A stretch of DNA of 64,000 nt from Methylophaga sp. UBA3192 (GCA_002363955.1 DEXE01000003.1:271511-335510); one strand, 5' to 3'. Shown: positions 14,074 through 23,701, counted from the stretch's first letter. The notes: generated from the sequence alone by a model not told the origin. Numbers and translations are program-made.

Positions 14074-14730
14074 ATGCAAAAGTCGCTTACCAGCCTCAAT
14101 CGTGAGCAATCTGCCGGGGAAGAAATAGCCAACGCTGTCAGTCACGGAACAGGACTTGTCGCGGCTTTGATCGGCATGCCTTTTTTAATTGTCCATGCCA
14201 CCCGGCTGGGTGAAACGGCCTTTGTTGTTGGCGTCAGCGTGTTTTGTGCCACGATGATATTGCTTTATCTAGGCTCCACCCTATATCACGCATTACCTGT
14301 CGGCAAGGCAAAACGTATTTTTCGCCGTATTGAACATTCTGCAATTTATTTGTTGATTGCTGGCACCTACACACCATTTACGCTCGGTGCACTCAAAGGC
14401 CCATGGGGCTGGACGCTTTTTGCTATTGTCTGGGGGCTGGCCTTTACTGGTGTTGCCCTCAAAGTGTTTCAAAAACGACACCATCTGGTTTTTTCCACCG
14501 GCCTGTATTTACTGATGGGCTGGGTGATTGTCATTGCCATCCAGCCATTGCTGGAAAATGTGCCTGTTGCCGGATTGTTATGGTTAGTGGCCGGCGGCTT
14601 GTCTTATACCGTCGGAGTCGTGTTTTTTGCGATGGATTCACGGCTGAAATATGGTCACTTTATCTGGCATCTATTTGTTCTAGCGGGCACGGCCTGTCAT
14701 TTCTTCGCTATTTTTGGGTATGCTGACTAG
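14074..14730 (+). CDS. PAQR/hemolysin III family membrane protein
   Basis: 218 residues from the ATG at 14074, preceded by AGAGGGGG. Seven predicted membrane helices carry the PAQR zinc-site residues: 'STLYHALP' (Ser and His in helix 2) and 'HFIWHLFVLAGTACHFF' (HxxxH near the end). 'EHSAIYLLIAGTYTPFTLGAL' is the family signature. Bacterial members are related to adiponectin receptors and may be ceramidase- or lipid-hydrolase-like; the hemolysin label is historical. Inner membrane. Confidence 0.88.
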   Translation: MQKSLTSLNREQSAGEEIANAVSHGTGLVAALIGMPFLIVHATRLGETAFVVGVSVFCATMILLYLGSTLYHALPVGKAKRIFRRIEHSAIYLLIAGTYTPFTLGALKGPWGWTLFAIVWGLAFTGVALKVFQKRHHLVFSTGLYLLMGWVIVIAIQPLLENVPVAGLLWLVAGGLSYTVGVVFFAMDSRLKYGHFIWHLFVLAGTACHFFAIFGYAD

Positions 14731-14832
14731 AACCTTTTTTTATCTGGCGACCACTGACCCCTTTAAAACCTCGGCCAAAAATGGAAACGGGTATAGTTGG
14801 GTCCTCATACTCGAATTGTTCAAAGACTTTTT

Positions 14833-15771
14833 ATGAGTAAAAAAATTCAAGTCGAAACTACCACGGGCAGTAAGCCTGTCTTGTTGCAGCCGGCGGGTAA
14901 GATTCTTGCAGAAATAGTTCGACAGAAAGAAACAGCATTTCGCACAGCCTGGGCGCATTTTCAAACCACGGAAGATGACCCTGAGGCATTACACGATATG
15001 CGTGTTGATCTGCGTCGGTTACGGGTTTGGGTAAAACTGACCCGCGGTGAAATCAAAACCAACAAGGCCGTTGGTAAACGGCTTAAGGCCCTGGCCAAGG
15101 CGAGCAACCCCGTACGTGACCACGAGGTGACTTTGGCCTGGTTGTCACTGGCCCAAAAACAGATTGGCGATAGGCCTGCTTTGGCGAAGCTGATTGAATA
15201 TGGGAAACAGGCGTATCAGCAGTCCACGGAACTGCGATTTTCTCCAAAGCAGAGACTTGAACCTCAGATCAAACAAAAAATGGGTATTGGCTTAGGCAAA
15301 TGGCTTGAACAAACCGTGGAACAGCGTATTGAGCTGATTGACCAACTTCTGAATGCTGGTATGCAAGAAACGCATCTGGCACGTATTGAAATTAAATATC
15401 TGCGTTATCTGCTCGAACCCTTTACCGAAACAGTAAGCAACGCGAAAGCGCTGGTTGAGTGGTGCAAAAAGGTTCAGCAGTTACTGGGGGACTTCCACGA
15501 TATGCAGGTTTTTCGCAGTCATTTGCCAGAATTCGCCCGTTGGGTTATCGATCAAGAGCTGGCAGAAGTTGCCTTATTAACCGGCAAACAGTCCAGAGCG
15601 ATTACCAAAGTGTTTGCCAATGCTCGCGACCCCGTCATTGCACTATCTGGATGGCAAGATCAGGAACTGCAGCGACAATGGCATAATTGGATCGCTGTGC
15701 GGGAGAACTACTTATCTGTATTACAAGCACTTCGAAAAAATACAGATACACCTAAACAAATGCAGATATGA
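14833..15771 (+). CDS. CHAD-domain protein
   Basis: 312 residues from the ATG at 14833. It is a helical CHAD domain with the conserved His/Arg repeat words 'ALHDMRVDLRRLRVWVKL' and 'HLARIEIKYLRYLLEPF', then 'LLGDFHDMQVF'. CHAD domains bind inorganic polyphosphate through such basic faces and often follow a CYTH triphosphatase domain, which is absent here. No signal peptide. It is separated from the following GFA gene by 15 nt, which includes an AGGAGG site, so co-transcription is likely. Confidence 0.85.
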   Translation: MSKKIQVETTTGSKPVLLQPAGKILAEIVRQKETAFRTAWAHFQTTEDDPEALHDMRVDLRRLRVWVKLTRGEIKTNKAVGKRLKALAKASNPVRDHEVTLAWLSLAQKQIGDRPALAKLIEYGKQAYQQSTELRFSPKQRLEPQIKQKMGIGLGKWLEQTVEQRIELIDQLLNAGMQETHLARIEIKYLRYLLEPFTETVSNAKALVEWCKKVQQLLGDFHDMQVFRSHLPEFARWVIDQELAEVALLTGKQSRAITKVFANARDPVIALSGWQDQELQRQWHNWIAVRENYLSVLQALRKNTDTPKQMQI

Positions 15772-15786
15772 ATCAGGAGGGGGCAA

Positions 15787-16209
15787 ATGAATTCCATAAC
15801 TGAACAAAGCGGAAGCTGTTTATGTGGCAACGTCAGTCTGGTAGCCACCCCCAAAAGTTATCATATGGGGGCTTGTCACTGTGAGACCTGCCGAAAGTGG
15901 GGTGGAGGGCCATTGCTGGCGGTAGAATGTGGTGGTGATGTAGCGTTTGAGGGGGCTGAAAATATCTCAATTTATGATTCTTCAGAATGGGCTGAACGCG
16001 GCTTTTGTAAAACATGTGGTACCCATTTGTTTTATCGCTTGAAACAGGGTGAAATGTACGCCATTCCAGTTGGGTTGTTTGATAATAACGATGAATGGCA
16101 ATTGGCTGAGCAGGTGTTTATTGAGAGCAAACCGACATATTATTCATTTGCCGAGAAGACCCGAAATCTTACCGGCGAGGAGTTGTTTTCCCAGTTTAGC
16201 GACAGCTGA
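15787..16209 (+). CDS. GFA-family (CENP-V/GFA) zinc protein
   Basis: 140 residues. Zinc-binding cysteines are 'GSCLCGNVSL', 'ACHCETCRKW' and 'FCKTCGTHLF', the complete GFA pattern. The family was named for glutathione-dependent formaldehyde activation, but that activity is uncertain for most members. AGGAGG lies upstream and the gene closely follows the CHAD gene. A second, more divergent GFA gene lies at 37695. Confidence 0.85.
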   Translation: MNSITEQSGSCLCGNVSLVATPKSYHMGACHCETCRKWGGGPLLAVECGGDVAFEGAENISIYDSSEWAERGFCKTCGTHLFYRLKQGEMYAIPVGLFDNNDEWQLAEQVFIESKPTYYSFAEKTRNLTGEELFSQFSDS

Positions 16210-16526
16210 CTCAGCCTGAATTGACGCCGGCTTTTTCAGCTGAAACTCATGGCACCTCAGACGGGTTCACCGCTAGCTGCAAAGTATCCTTACCGAATGA
16301 CATTCGTATTTCAAGTTTTTTCTATTTGAGTGTGTAAGAAGCCAATTTATCCGGTTCATCAGGTGACGGATTTGTTTTCATATCATCGAGTACTAAAAAA
16401 TAATAAATGTCATATTCCTGCGATCTATTGTGCTGAGTTCCGTATTCATCTTCCGTGAGCAAGTTTATTCTGCAGGTTCTTTACTGGCTGAAAGCCCAAC
16501 TGCAAAATAAAAAAAGCGAAACCTTT
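16210..16526. other. Intergenic stretch with a possible minus-strand gene remnant
   Basis: On the minus strand from about 16460 down to a stop at 16322, a frame reads 'LTEDEYGTQHNRSQEYDIYY', then 'FLVLDDMKTNPSPDEPDKLA'. It has protein-like composition but no start codon, and its upstream part runs into the DUF3144 gene. I do not recognise it. Nothing else is apparent in this stretch. Confidence 0.3.
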
Positions 16527-16835
16527 ATGAGTGAGAGAGATAAAGCCTTTTTCGATAGAGCGGATGCATTTATCAAATTGGCTAATATGCAAATGGCGAA
16601 AAGTGTAGAGGCCGGTGAAGTCAGTGCATCATTTATGTATGGCTTAGCCAGATACAGTGCGTGGTTCTGTGCTTCTGGATGGACTAATGCCATGGATATG
16701 GCTGATGCGCGGGATGAAACCGTCGATTTTTTTGTCAATGAATATCGACGTATGTTGGAATTGAATATGGATGATTATATTCAGAATTTCGACAATTATG
16801 TTCAGGCCTCTGAACAACTGCAAAACAAAGGGTAA
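16527..16835 (+). CDS. DUF3144 family protein
   Basis: 102 residues from the ATG at 16527, chosen because the family begins 'MSxxxxxFxxRADxFIxLAN'; a GTG 72 nt upstream would add a basic extension that the family lacks. Conserved helices are 'FFDRADAFIKLANMQMAKS', 'SFMYGLARYSAWFCASG' and 'FVNEYRRMLELNMDDYI'. Cytoplasmic, function unknown. A second member starts at the left edge of the window. An intrinsic terminator overlaps its stop codon. Confidence 0.8.
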   Translation: MSERDKAFFDRADAFIKLANMQMAKSVEAGEVSASFMYGLARYSAWFCASGWTNAMDMADARDETVDFFVNEYRRMLELNMDDYIQNFDNYVQASEQLQNKG

Positions 16836-16857
16836 GCGAGAGCTTACCCTTTTTTTA
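16827..16857 (+). terminator. Intrinsic terminator after DUF3144 gene
   Basis: A stem of at least 11 bp (AAAGGGTAAGC / GCTTACCCTTT) with a GAGA loop is followed by a run of T. The 5' arm contains the stop codon of the gene. Confidence 0.9.
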
Positions 16858-17057
16858 TATCCTTTCAAAGCACATCATCAATACGTTTTTCGTGGTGTGT
16901 AATTGATCCCAAAATATCATTTCAACTACTATTTCCGATAGCTCTGAACAGCATCAACGCTTCATGCTATTCAAATTGTTGGATGATTAGAGTAGATTCA
17001 TATGGGAAGATGAAAACGATTTATTCCTCCTCTGGATATTAACATTAAGGCGTGCTC

Positions 17058-17420
17058 ATGAAACTGCGATTAACCATCTTAACTTCATTGGTTTTACTGA
17101 GCGGTTGCGCGGTTGAGGAGCCGGTAATGGTTTATGAGAGTCGAAATGCTCTGCAATGTGAAACGTCAGGGATCTCACCCACTGACAGTGCAGAAAAATT
17201 ATCAACGGCAAATATTGAGGTAATTGAAACTCACTGTGGTCAGCGAACCGGTGTCGCTTATCCGGCTGCGTGTGGTATGGGGACAGGGACTATACTGATT
17301 CACCAGATACCACAGGCGGATCTGGTTGCTGCCCGGCAGATTGGTTTTCAAGCCGTTTCTGAACTGATAAATCTTGATGAAGGCACTGGTTATGAATTTC
17401 TTGAATGTGATGAGAACTAG
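17058..17420 (+). CDS. Hypothetical lipoprotein
   Basis: 120 residues from the ATG at 17058. The lipobox LSGC puts the lipidated Cys at residue 17, and the +2 residue is Ala, so the outer membrane is the likely destination. Four or more further cysteines (LQC, HCGQ, AACG, ECDE) suggest disulfides. No family recognised. The next gene, also a lipoprotein, starts 20 nt later. Confidence 0.6.
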   Translation: MKLRLTILTSLVLLSGCAVEEPVMVYESRNALQCETSGISPTDSAEKLSTANIEVIETHCGQRTGVAYPAACGMGTGTILIHQIPQADLVAARQIGFQAVSELINLDEGTGYEFLECDEN

Positions 17421-17440
17421 CACTATCAACTGGTAAGGTG

Positions 17441-18292
17441 ATGTTAACGGCCAAACTCCGTTTTTTATTGATAGCTGCCTTGAGTCTTGTCTGTGTAGGG
17501 ATGCTGACCACTTGTGGGGAAGAGTCAGAACCGGACACATCCGTTGCACCACTTGAGCCGAAAACAGTTGAGCGGGTGGAGCAGCGTCCCGCCATGCCAA
17601 ATATCTATATTGATCAAACCATTACCCCTGTCTCTGCCGGGAACCGGCGTGAACTATATGCGGATTTGCTGAATATCTGCAAGGATGAGGGCGTTTCGAT
17701 AAAAGCGTTGAGCGAAAATGAGCGGAATCGCCTGGGAACCATTCGACTGCAGCGCTGGCTGGATGAGACCAGAACTGCCTATCGTCTGGAAGCATGGGAT
17801 TATCAACTGGCTGAACCACAACAGCAGCCACACTGTCATTTCGAACTTGTCAGCAGTGGTCGGCATGTATTGATTGAAGAAGCAGGAATACGCAGTGTAC
17901 TGCTTGATAATAATCAGCTGTATGAGTCTGAACGACTGACGAATATACAAACCAGTTTGTTGTTGCGAACACCGGCTCGTCAGGATACCAATGCGACTGA
18001 TCAGTTGCGGAAGGTGGTTGAGCAGCCGTGTGTTGAAGCCACTATTGATGAAGCTGCACTCTGTACATGGGCGGGTGGAATCGAATGGGGATTTGAACCG
18101 CGTTCTGACACCATCGACTCGGTAATGGACGCGCAGGATCATCAGCTATTCAGATCTATTATTCTGCGACAGGAACCTGCCGGAAACGCGTTGGATAAAA
18201 TCAGGACGGTGACATTCAATATTGGTGACAGTCTTGATGAAGCAGCGATGCAACCTGGCCCTGCAACCGCGTTGCCTGCTCGGCAACCGTAA
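17441..18292 (+). CDS. Hypothetical lipoprotein
   Basis: 283 residues from the ATG at 17441, with GGTG just upstream. The signal sequence ends in a lipobox LTTC followed by GEE. The mature protein is acidic, has scattered cysteines and no recognised domain. Segments such as 'YQLAEPQQQPHCHFELVSSG' suggest a periplasmic beta-rich domain. Probably forms an operon with the small lipoprotein upstream. Confidence 0.6.
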   Translation: MLTAKLRFLLIAALSLVCVGMLTTCGEESEPDTSVAPLEPKTVERVEQRPAMPNIYIDQTITPVSAGNRRELYADLLNICKDEGVSIKALSENERNRLGTIRLQRWLDETRTAYRLEAWDYQLAEPQQQPHCHFELVSSGRHVLIEEAGIRSVLLDNNQLYESERLTNIQTSLLLRTPARQDTNATDQLRKVVEQPCVEATIDEAALCTWAGGIEWGFEPRSDTIDSVMDAQDHQLFRSIILRQEPAGNALDKIRTVTFNIGDSLDEAAMQPGPATALPARQP

Positions 18293-18506
18293 TCTTAAAT
18301 CTTGCTGCTGTTAACACTGTTTTAACATGGCGCTGCCAAACTGCAGCGATTTTATCGCATTGGAGTAATTGAGTTATTTCACTGCTGTTTTATGTTTAAA
18401 TGCAGACAAATTTAAACCTTGTTGAAGAACAACACTCGAGGGGCGATGAAAGTTCAAGCCCCTAAAATGACTAAGCTTACATACCGCAGTAAAGGAAACA
18501 CGACTG

Positions 18507-19436
18507 ATGGAAAATCACATCATTGATGTGCGCAATCTCAGTAAACAATATCCTTCCGGGTTTCAGGCGTTAAAGCAGGTTAATCTGCAAATCAAACGTG
18601 GTGAGATCTTTGCTCTGTTAGGCCCAAATGGCGCTGGAAAAACCACGCTGATTAGCATTATCTGTGGACTGGTTAACGTCGGTGAGGGCCAGGTGTTGGT
18701 AGGTGGTTATGATGTTGTCAAACAGTATCGTCAGGCACGCAAACAAATTGGTCTGGTGCCCCAGGAATTAGCGATAGATGTGTTTGCATTTGTGTGGGAT
18801 ACCATGGTGTTCAGTCGGGGCGTTTTTGGAAAGCCGCGTGATGATGCATACCTGGAAGAAATATTAAGAGCCTTGTCTTTATGGGATAAGCGGCGTGCCA
18901 AAATTCAATTTCTTTCCGGTGGCATGAAACGCCGTGTGTTAATTGCAAAAGCCCTGGCGCATGAACCCGAAGTATTGTTTCTGGATGAACCGACCGCCGG
19001 GGTGGATGTGGAATTACGCCGTGATATGTGGCGGCTGGTGGAAAAGCTACGCCAAAGAGGCACCACCATTATTCTCACTACACATTACATTGAAGAAGCC
19101 GAAGAGATCGCGGATCGAATTGGCATTATTAATCATGGCGAGATCCTGCTGGTGGATAACAAGCAGGATTTAATGAAAAAGCTGGGCCGCAAGCAGCTTA
19201 TCTTACAGTTACAACATCCGATTACTCAGTTACCCGGTGAGCTGAATGGTTTTGTGTTGCATATTGGCCAAGATGGCAAAACGCTGACCTATGATTATGT
19301 TGATAATCAACCGACCAATCATGTGACGGAGGTATTGGCGGCAATTCATCGTTCCGGGATCGAGCTGAGTGATGTGCAAACCAAACAAAGTACCCTGGAA
19401 CAAATTTTTGTCAGTCTGCTGGAGGAGTCAAAGTGA
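18507..19436 (+). CDS. yadG: ABC-2 type transporter ATPase (YadG-like)
   Basis: 309 residues. Walker A GPNGAGKT, signature LSGGMKRR (the ABC-2 wording), Walker B VLFLDEPTAGVD and the H-loop TTHY are all intact. The C-terminal ~80 residues form the regulatory extension of this family. It pairs with the permease that overlaps its stop codon by 4 nt. E. coli YadGH is a putative exporter of unknown substrate. A small hairpin (AGGGGC/GCCCCT, 18439-18463) lies in the leader. Confidence 0.9.
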   Translation: MENHIIDVRNLSKQYPSGFQALKQVNLQIKRGEIFALLGPNGAGKTTLISIICGLVNVGEGQVLVGGYDVVKQYRQARKQIGLVPQELAIDVFAFVWDTMVFSRGVFGKPRDDAYLEEILRALSLWDKRRAKIQFLSGGMKRRVLIAKALAHEPEVLFLDEPTAGVDVELRRDMWRLVEKLRQRGTTIILTTHYIEEAEEIADRIGIINHGEILLVDNKQDLMKKLGRKQLILQLQHPITQLPGELNGFVLHIGQDGKTLTYDYVDNQPTNHVTEVLAAIHRSGIELSDVQTKQSTLEQIFVSLLEESK

Positions 19437-20194
19437 ACTGGTATGCCATTAAAGCCATTTATTTATCCGAACTCCACCGTAGCTGGCGCACGCCGCTGCA
19501 AAGTATTGCTTCGCCGGTGTTGTCTACTTCGCTTTATTTCATCGTATTCGGATCGGCCATCGGTTCGGCGATGACTGAAATTGGCGGTGTGAGTTATGGT
19601 GCCTTTATTATTCCGGGCTTGATCATGTTGATGGTGTTGACTGAAACCACTTCCAACGCCTCGTTCGGCATTTATATGCCCAAATGGTCAGGGGCTATAT
19701 ACGAAGTTTTGTCGGCACCGGTTTCGGCATTTGAGATTGTGGTTGGTTATGTGGGCGCTGCTGCTACCAAATCGATTATTCTGGCGATGTTGATTTTGCT
19801 CACCGCCAAATTATTTGTGGATTACTCGATTCTGCACCCGTTATGGATGATGCTGTTTCTGGTGTTGACCTGTATTACTTTCAGCATGCTGGGTTTTATT
19901 CTTGGTGTAGTGGCGGATGGTTTTGAAAAATTACAGGTTATTCCATTGATGGTTGTCACGCCTTTAGCTTTTCTGGGTGGCACGTTTTATTCGATCAGTA
20001 TGTTGCCTGAGTTCTGGCAGAAAGTGACTCTGTTCAATCCGGTGGTATATCTGGTTAGTGGTTTTCGCTGGAGTTTTTATGGTACAGCCGATGTCAGTCT
20101 GACATTCAGTCTGATGATGATTACTGCTTTCCTCATCATGTTTATGATGTTTATCTGGTGGATTTTTAAAACGGGCTATAAGGTAAAAGTCTGA
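19433..20194 (+). CDS. yadH: ABC-2 type transporter permease (YadH-like)
   Basis: 253 residues from a GTG start overlapping the ATPase stop (GTGA). Six membrane helices, with the ABC-2 signature near 'FLGGTFYSISMLPEFWQKVTLFNPVVYLVSGFRW'. This is the inner-membrane half of a homodimeric exporter. Substrate unknown; drug, polysaccharide or lipid export have been proposed for relatives. Confidence 0.9.
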   Translation: MNWYAIKAIYLSELHRSWRTPLQSIASPVLSTSLYFIVFGSAIGSAMTEIGGVSYGAFIIPGLIMLMVLTETTSNASFGIYMPKWSGAIYEVLSAPVSAFEIVVGYVGAAATKSIILAMLILLTAKLFVDYSILHPLWMMLFLVLTCITFSMLGFILGVVADGFEKLQVIPLMVVTPLAFLGGTFYSISMLPEFWQKVTLFNPVVYLVSGFRWSFYGTADVSLTFSLMMITAFLIMFMMFIWWIFKTGYKVKV

Positions 20195-20241
20195 TGGATG
20201 ATATGTTGCTATCAAACTGAACAGGACGGAGTAATAAACCT

Positions 20242-21456
20242 TTAAAGCCAGAGATCTTGCAGTTGTTTGAAATTCCATTTGCTTGGATCTTCAGGCCCAT
20301 CAATGGTCTCTTTACAACTTGGCAGGGAGAGATCGATTACCTGGATCTGAATAGGTGCTTTAGAACGCAGGGAAAAAAACACTTTAACTTTTGGCGTGAC
20401 AAGCGAACCTTTACCGGGCTCTATCACTACGGCCAGCTTTTGTGAAGAAAGTCGTACCAGAGAACCGACCGGATAAATGCCCACCATTTTTACGAAAGCA
20501 TTAAAAAGCGGCTTATCAAAGTGCCCCTTCCATTTTGCCATTTCCCGAATAGTGCCAGCCGGATCCCAGGCTTGTTTATAAGCGCGTTCAGATGTGACAG
20601 CGTCATAGACATCACAAATGGCCGCCATACGGGAATACAATGATATTTCGTCACCTTGTAACCGGTTGGGGTAGCCCAAACCGTTCATTTTTTCGTGATG
20701 ATGCAAAGCGATGTCGACGACCTCTGGTTCAGCACCGGAGTTCTGAAGTAATTTGGCGCCGGCAACCGGATGTTTTTTCATGATGTTGTATTCTGCATCA
20801 GAAAGTTTTCCGGGTTTGTTCAGCACTTCCAATGGCATCAGGGATTTACCAAGATCGTGCATTAATCCGCCGACACCAGCCAACTTAACCTGCTCTTCAT
20901 TCAGATTGAGTTGGCGTGCCATCGATATCATCAATGCACACACCGCCAATGAATGCATGTATGTGTAGTCATCATGAGTTTTCAGACGAGCTACACTGAG
21001 TATTGCGGCTGAGTTTCGCTGCACCATTAAATCAATTTCATTCACTAACGGTAAAGTTGTTTGGGGATCAATGGCTTTACCCAATCGGGCATCTTGGTAC
21101 ATTGCCATAACCTGTGGTTTAGCATCATTGAAGAGTTTCCGCGCGCGATTAATATCCTCTTCCATTGAAATTCGCGCGACAGATTTTTTATCTTTGGCGG
21201 TTTGCTGAGGAAGTGAGTCTGATAACGTTTCGGCAGCGGGTGGTGATGGTTGCAGGGAGGGCGATGTTTTAGAAGCTTCACCTTTATCCTCATCGATCCA
21301 GACTTCCTCAATGCCTGCCTCAAGAATTTTTTTAATATCATCGGGATCGGTTAATAAAAAACTACTACGTAAAAACGGGTGTTTCATCCATGAACCGCCC
21401 AGCTTTTTTATATACATACCAAGCCGGAGTTCACTAGAAGCAATGCGTTGTGTCAA
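20242..21456 (-). CDS. HD-GYP c-di-GMP phosphodiesterase with DUF3391
   Basis: 404 residues. The N-terminal DUF3391 domain ('LRLGMYIKKLGGSWMKHPFL') is followed by a Pro/Ser-rich linker. The HD-GYP domain has HD at 200-201, HHHE at 252-255 and GYP at 261-263. The catalytic metal residues are present, so c-di-GMP hydrolysis is likely. Cytoplasmic, no signal peptide. It converges with the ABC permease gene. With the diguanylate cyclase at 50878 it marks c-di-GMP signalling in this organism. Confidence 0.92.
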   Translation of the reverse strand: MTQRIASSELRLGMYIKKLGGSWMKHPFLRSSFLLTDPDDIKKILEAGIEEVWIDEDKGEASKTSPSLQPSPPAAETLSDSLPQQTAKDKKSVARISMEEDINRARKLFNDAKPQVMAMYQDARLGKAIDPQTTLPLVNEIDLMVQRNSAAILSVARLKTHDDYTYMHSLAVCALMISMARQLNLNEEQVKLAGVGGLMHDLGKSLMPLEVLNKPGKLSDAEYNIMKKHPVAGAKLLQNSGAEPEVVDIALHHHEKMNGLGYPNRLQGDEISLYSRMAAICDVYDAVTSERAYKQAWDPAGTIREMAKWKGHFDKPLFNAFVKMVGIYPVGSLVRLSSQKLAVVIEPGKGSLVTPKVKVFFSLRSKAPIQIQVIDLSLPSCKETIDGPEDPSKWNFKQLQDLWL

Positions 21457-21881
21457 AGTCGGCTACCTTTAGTATTAATTTTTGCTGATATTGTATATAG
21501 GCACGCTGTGAAAAAAATGTATTTCAGCACAAAACTTGTGGTTTTAGCTGTAAATTCAGGAAAATCCTTGTCACCTTATTTAGCTAACGCTGAAATGAGT
21601 GAAAAAAACAGGGCGTTTTATGGCTAAAATCAGAATGTTGACTGATGGTCATTTGAGCCCAATATAAGAAGCGGTTTTTTGTTGTAAGCTGAAATCAGCT
21701 ACTTGCATGATTCAAAATAGACGTAATGAAATGATGGTGCTACTTTGGTCGGTGACGTATTGAGTAAGCTTTATCGATGTCGGCTTTCTAGTTGATGTTT
21801 ATCGCTAAGTAGTCTGAATGGCGATAAGTTGAATCAAGACAGAATGATAAATCGGCAAAAAACAATATTTATCAATCAGAT
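21457..21881. other. Divergent promoter region
   Basis: About 425 bases between the HD-GYP and HDOD genes, which point away from each other. There are no gene-like frames. One stem (TTATCGC at 21799-21805 with GCGATAA at 21821-21827) lies about 55 bases before the HDOD gene. Confidence 0.35.
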
Positions 21882-22739
21882 ATGGATAGAGAAATGCAAG
21901 AAGATAATCAGCACGTAAGATCAGAACTGGAAGATCTGTTAAATCAGGCAATCGCAGAGGGATTTGTAGAGGTTCCGATACTGCCTGAGGTCGCGAACAA
22001 AGCGTTTATGCTGGCCAATGATAAAGAGTCTGATGCCAGTCAAATGGCGCAGCTGATTGAAAGTGATCCATCGCTCGCTGGCCATGTAATGCGTATTGCC
22101 AACTCGGCAGCGTATACACCGATGTCAAATTTGACATCACTTCAACAGGCGATTGCCCGTCTGGGTATGGTGACTGTCAGTGAAATTGCTATCAGCGCCG
22201 TACTCAATGCGAAATTATTCAATACTCCGGGCTATGAAGGCTATGCGGAATCCATCTGGCAGCAGGCGTTGGCGACATCATTGTGGGCTAAAGAGATTGC
22301 CAGTCACTGCAACGTGAACGTCGAAGTCGCTTTTCTGGCAGGATTGATTCATTCCATTGGCCGTCCGGCGGTACTTCAAACGCTGATTGATGTTGCCGCG
22401 CAACAGAGTTTGCCTCTGGATGATTCGATTGTTCATCAGCTGGAAGATAAATACTGGCTGACCGTTTCGCAGATGATCGTTATTCGCTGGCGTATGCCGG
22501 CTCTGGTCATTGAAACCATTCAGCATCTTGAAACGCCTTCGACTGACAAGGAGGCAAGTCAATTGGCCGCAGTCGTCAACATGGCTAAATATGCTGCTGA
22601 TGCCATGCTGAATGGTGAGTTGGCAGATAATTTTCCTCAGGCATCCATCGCCATTGTTGAATTTGAATCAGCAGATACCCAGAAACTGTTAACCAGGAAG
22701 GATCAGATCAATGAACGACTTAAACAGCTGGCGGCTTAA
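21882..22739 (+). CDS. HDOD-domain signalling protein
   Basis: 285 residues. The HDOD domain starts about residue 28 ('VPILPEVANKAFMLANDKESDASQMAQLIESDPSL') and continues through 'QQAIARLGMVTVSEIAIS'. The pseudo-catalytic region 'AGLIHSIGRPAVL' has replaced the HD pair, as usual. HDOD proteins are non-enzymatic helical scaffolds in two-component and c-di-GMP networks. A second HDOD gene lies at 40378. The 3' end overlaps that of the carbonic-anhydrase-like gene by 4 nt, tail to tail. Confidence 0.88.
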   Translation: MDREMQEDNQHVRSELEDLLNQAIAEGFVEVPILPEVANKAFMLANDKESDASQMAQLIESDPSLAGHVMRIANSAAYTPMSNLTSLQQAIARLGMVTVSEIAISAVLNAKLFNTPGYEGYAESIWQQALATSLWAKEIASHCNVNVEVAFLAGLIHSIGRPAVLQTLIDVAAQQSLPLDDSIVHQLEDKYWLTVSQMIVIRWRMPALVIETIQHLETPSTDKEASQLAAVVNMAKYAADAMLNGELADNFPQASIAIVEFESADTQKLLTRKDQINERLKQLAA

Positions 22740-23272
22740 TCATTGTTATTGAGATATTCATTTTTCAGCTTTACGTAGTTCTGACAGGCATATTGGAAAT
22801 AATTCAGTTCGTCCACCGTTAATGGGCGAATCTGTTTTACAGGAGAGCCGAAATACAGGTAACCGGATTCAAGTTTTTTTCCCGGTGGTACCAGCGAACC
22901 CGCACCAATAACCACCTGATCTTCGATAATCGCGCCATCCAGTATAGTAGAGGACATGCCGACAAGCACCTGATTCCCAATCGTGCAGCCATGCAACATC
23001 ACCAGATGGCCTACTGTGACATCATCACCAATGATCAGGGGATGGCCTTCCGGATTAAATTCACTGGCATGGGTAATATGTAAACAGGAGTTATCCTGAA
23101 TACTGGTTCTCGCGCCGATACGAATCTGATGCATATCACCACGGATGGATACCAACGGCCATACCGAACTGTCATCGCCGATCTCGACATTACCCATAAT
23201 CACAGCACTGTCATCTACCCAAACCCGATTCCCCAATCTGGGGCTGTGACCTCGAAAAGATTTCATAACCAT
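22736..23272 (-). CDS. Gamma carbonic anhydrase-like hexapeptide protein (YrdA-like)
   Basis: 178 residues of left-handed beta-helix hexapeptide repeats from about residue 10 to 150 ('VWVDDSAVIMGNVEIGDDSSVWP', split over two coils). Metal-ligand histidines are in 'NSCLHITHASE' and 'VGHLVMLHGC'. Relatives are trimeric, zinc- or iron-binding and of uncertain carbonic anhydrase activity. The start lies 3 nt after the MAPEG gene's stop, so the two are translated from one transcript; an internal Met two codons later is an alternative start. Confidence 0.88.
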   Translation of the reverse strand: MVMKSFRGHSPRLGNRVWVDDSAVIMGNVEIGDDSSVWPLVSIRGDMHQIRIGARTSIQDNSCLHITHASEFNPEGHPLIIGDDVTVGHLVMLHGCTIGNQVLVGMSSTILDGAIIEDQVVIGAGSLVPPGKKLESGYLYFGSPVKQIRPLTVDELNYFQYACQNYVKLKNEYLNNND

Positions 23273-23275
23273 CTG

Positions 23276-23701
23276 TTAACTCAGCAAAGTAATGCCACAT
23301 AACACCAGCAATGCCACATTAGCGAGCAGGCCAACCATAAAAAACCAGGTTCTCGGGCTGGGGTTTTGCTCAGTAGCAATGGCGTAATAGAGTCCCATAT
23401 GCACAATACGGGCAATCGCAAATAGCCAGACAAAGATACCGGTCCATAGAGCATTTGCACCGATTAAAATCGCCATAAACGTCGTGCCCAGCAACAATGG
23501 CAGATTTTCCAGTGAGTTCATAAACGTGCGATGGGCTCGAAATACAAAAGCGTCATGACTCAGTTCTTCAGCAATTTTGCCGGGAATTGCACCAGCTTGC
23601 GAGGCTTTGCTTTTGCTGGCGATAAACCATTGAATAAGCAGGGTCAGCAAAATAATAAACAAGCCGGAGAAGGTCAGATGATACATGTTTGCTAATGTCA
23701 T
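23276..23701 (-). CDS. MAPEG-family membrane protein
   Basis: 141 residues with four membrane helices. 'HDAFVFRAHRTFMNSLENLPLLLG' contains the family signature (RAxRxxxNxxEN-P). Eukaryotic members are glutathione transferases and leukotriene synthases; bacterial members are mostly uncharacterised. Inner membrane. It is the first gene of a two-gene unit with the gamma carbonic anhydrase-like protein. Confidence 0.88.
   Translation of the reverse strand: MTLANMYHLTFSGLFIILLTLLIQWFIASKSKASQAGAIPGKIAEELSHDAFVFRAHRTFMNSLENLPLLLGTTFMAILIGANALWTGIFVWLFAIARIVHMGLYYAIATEQNPSPRTWFFMVGLLANVALLVLCGITLLS

Noticed and set aside
14074..14730. Hemolysin
   Set aside because: The PAQR fold with its zinc ligands is the better reading; the hemolysin name is historical.
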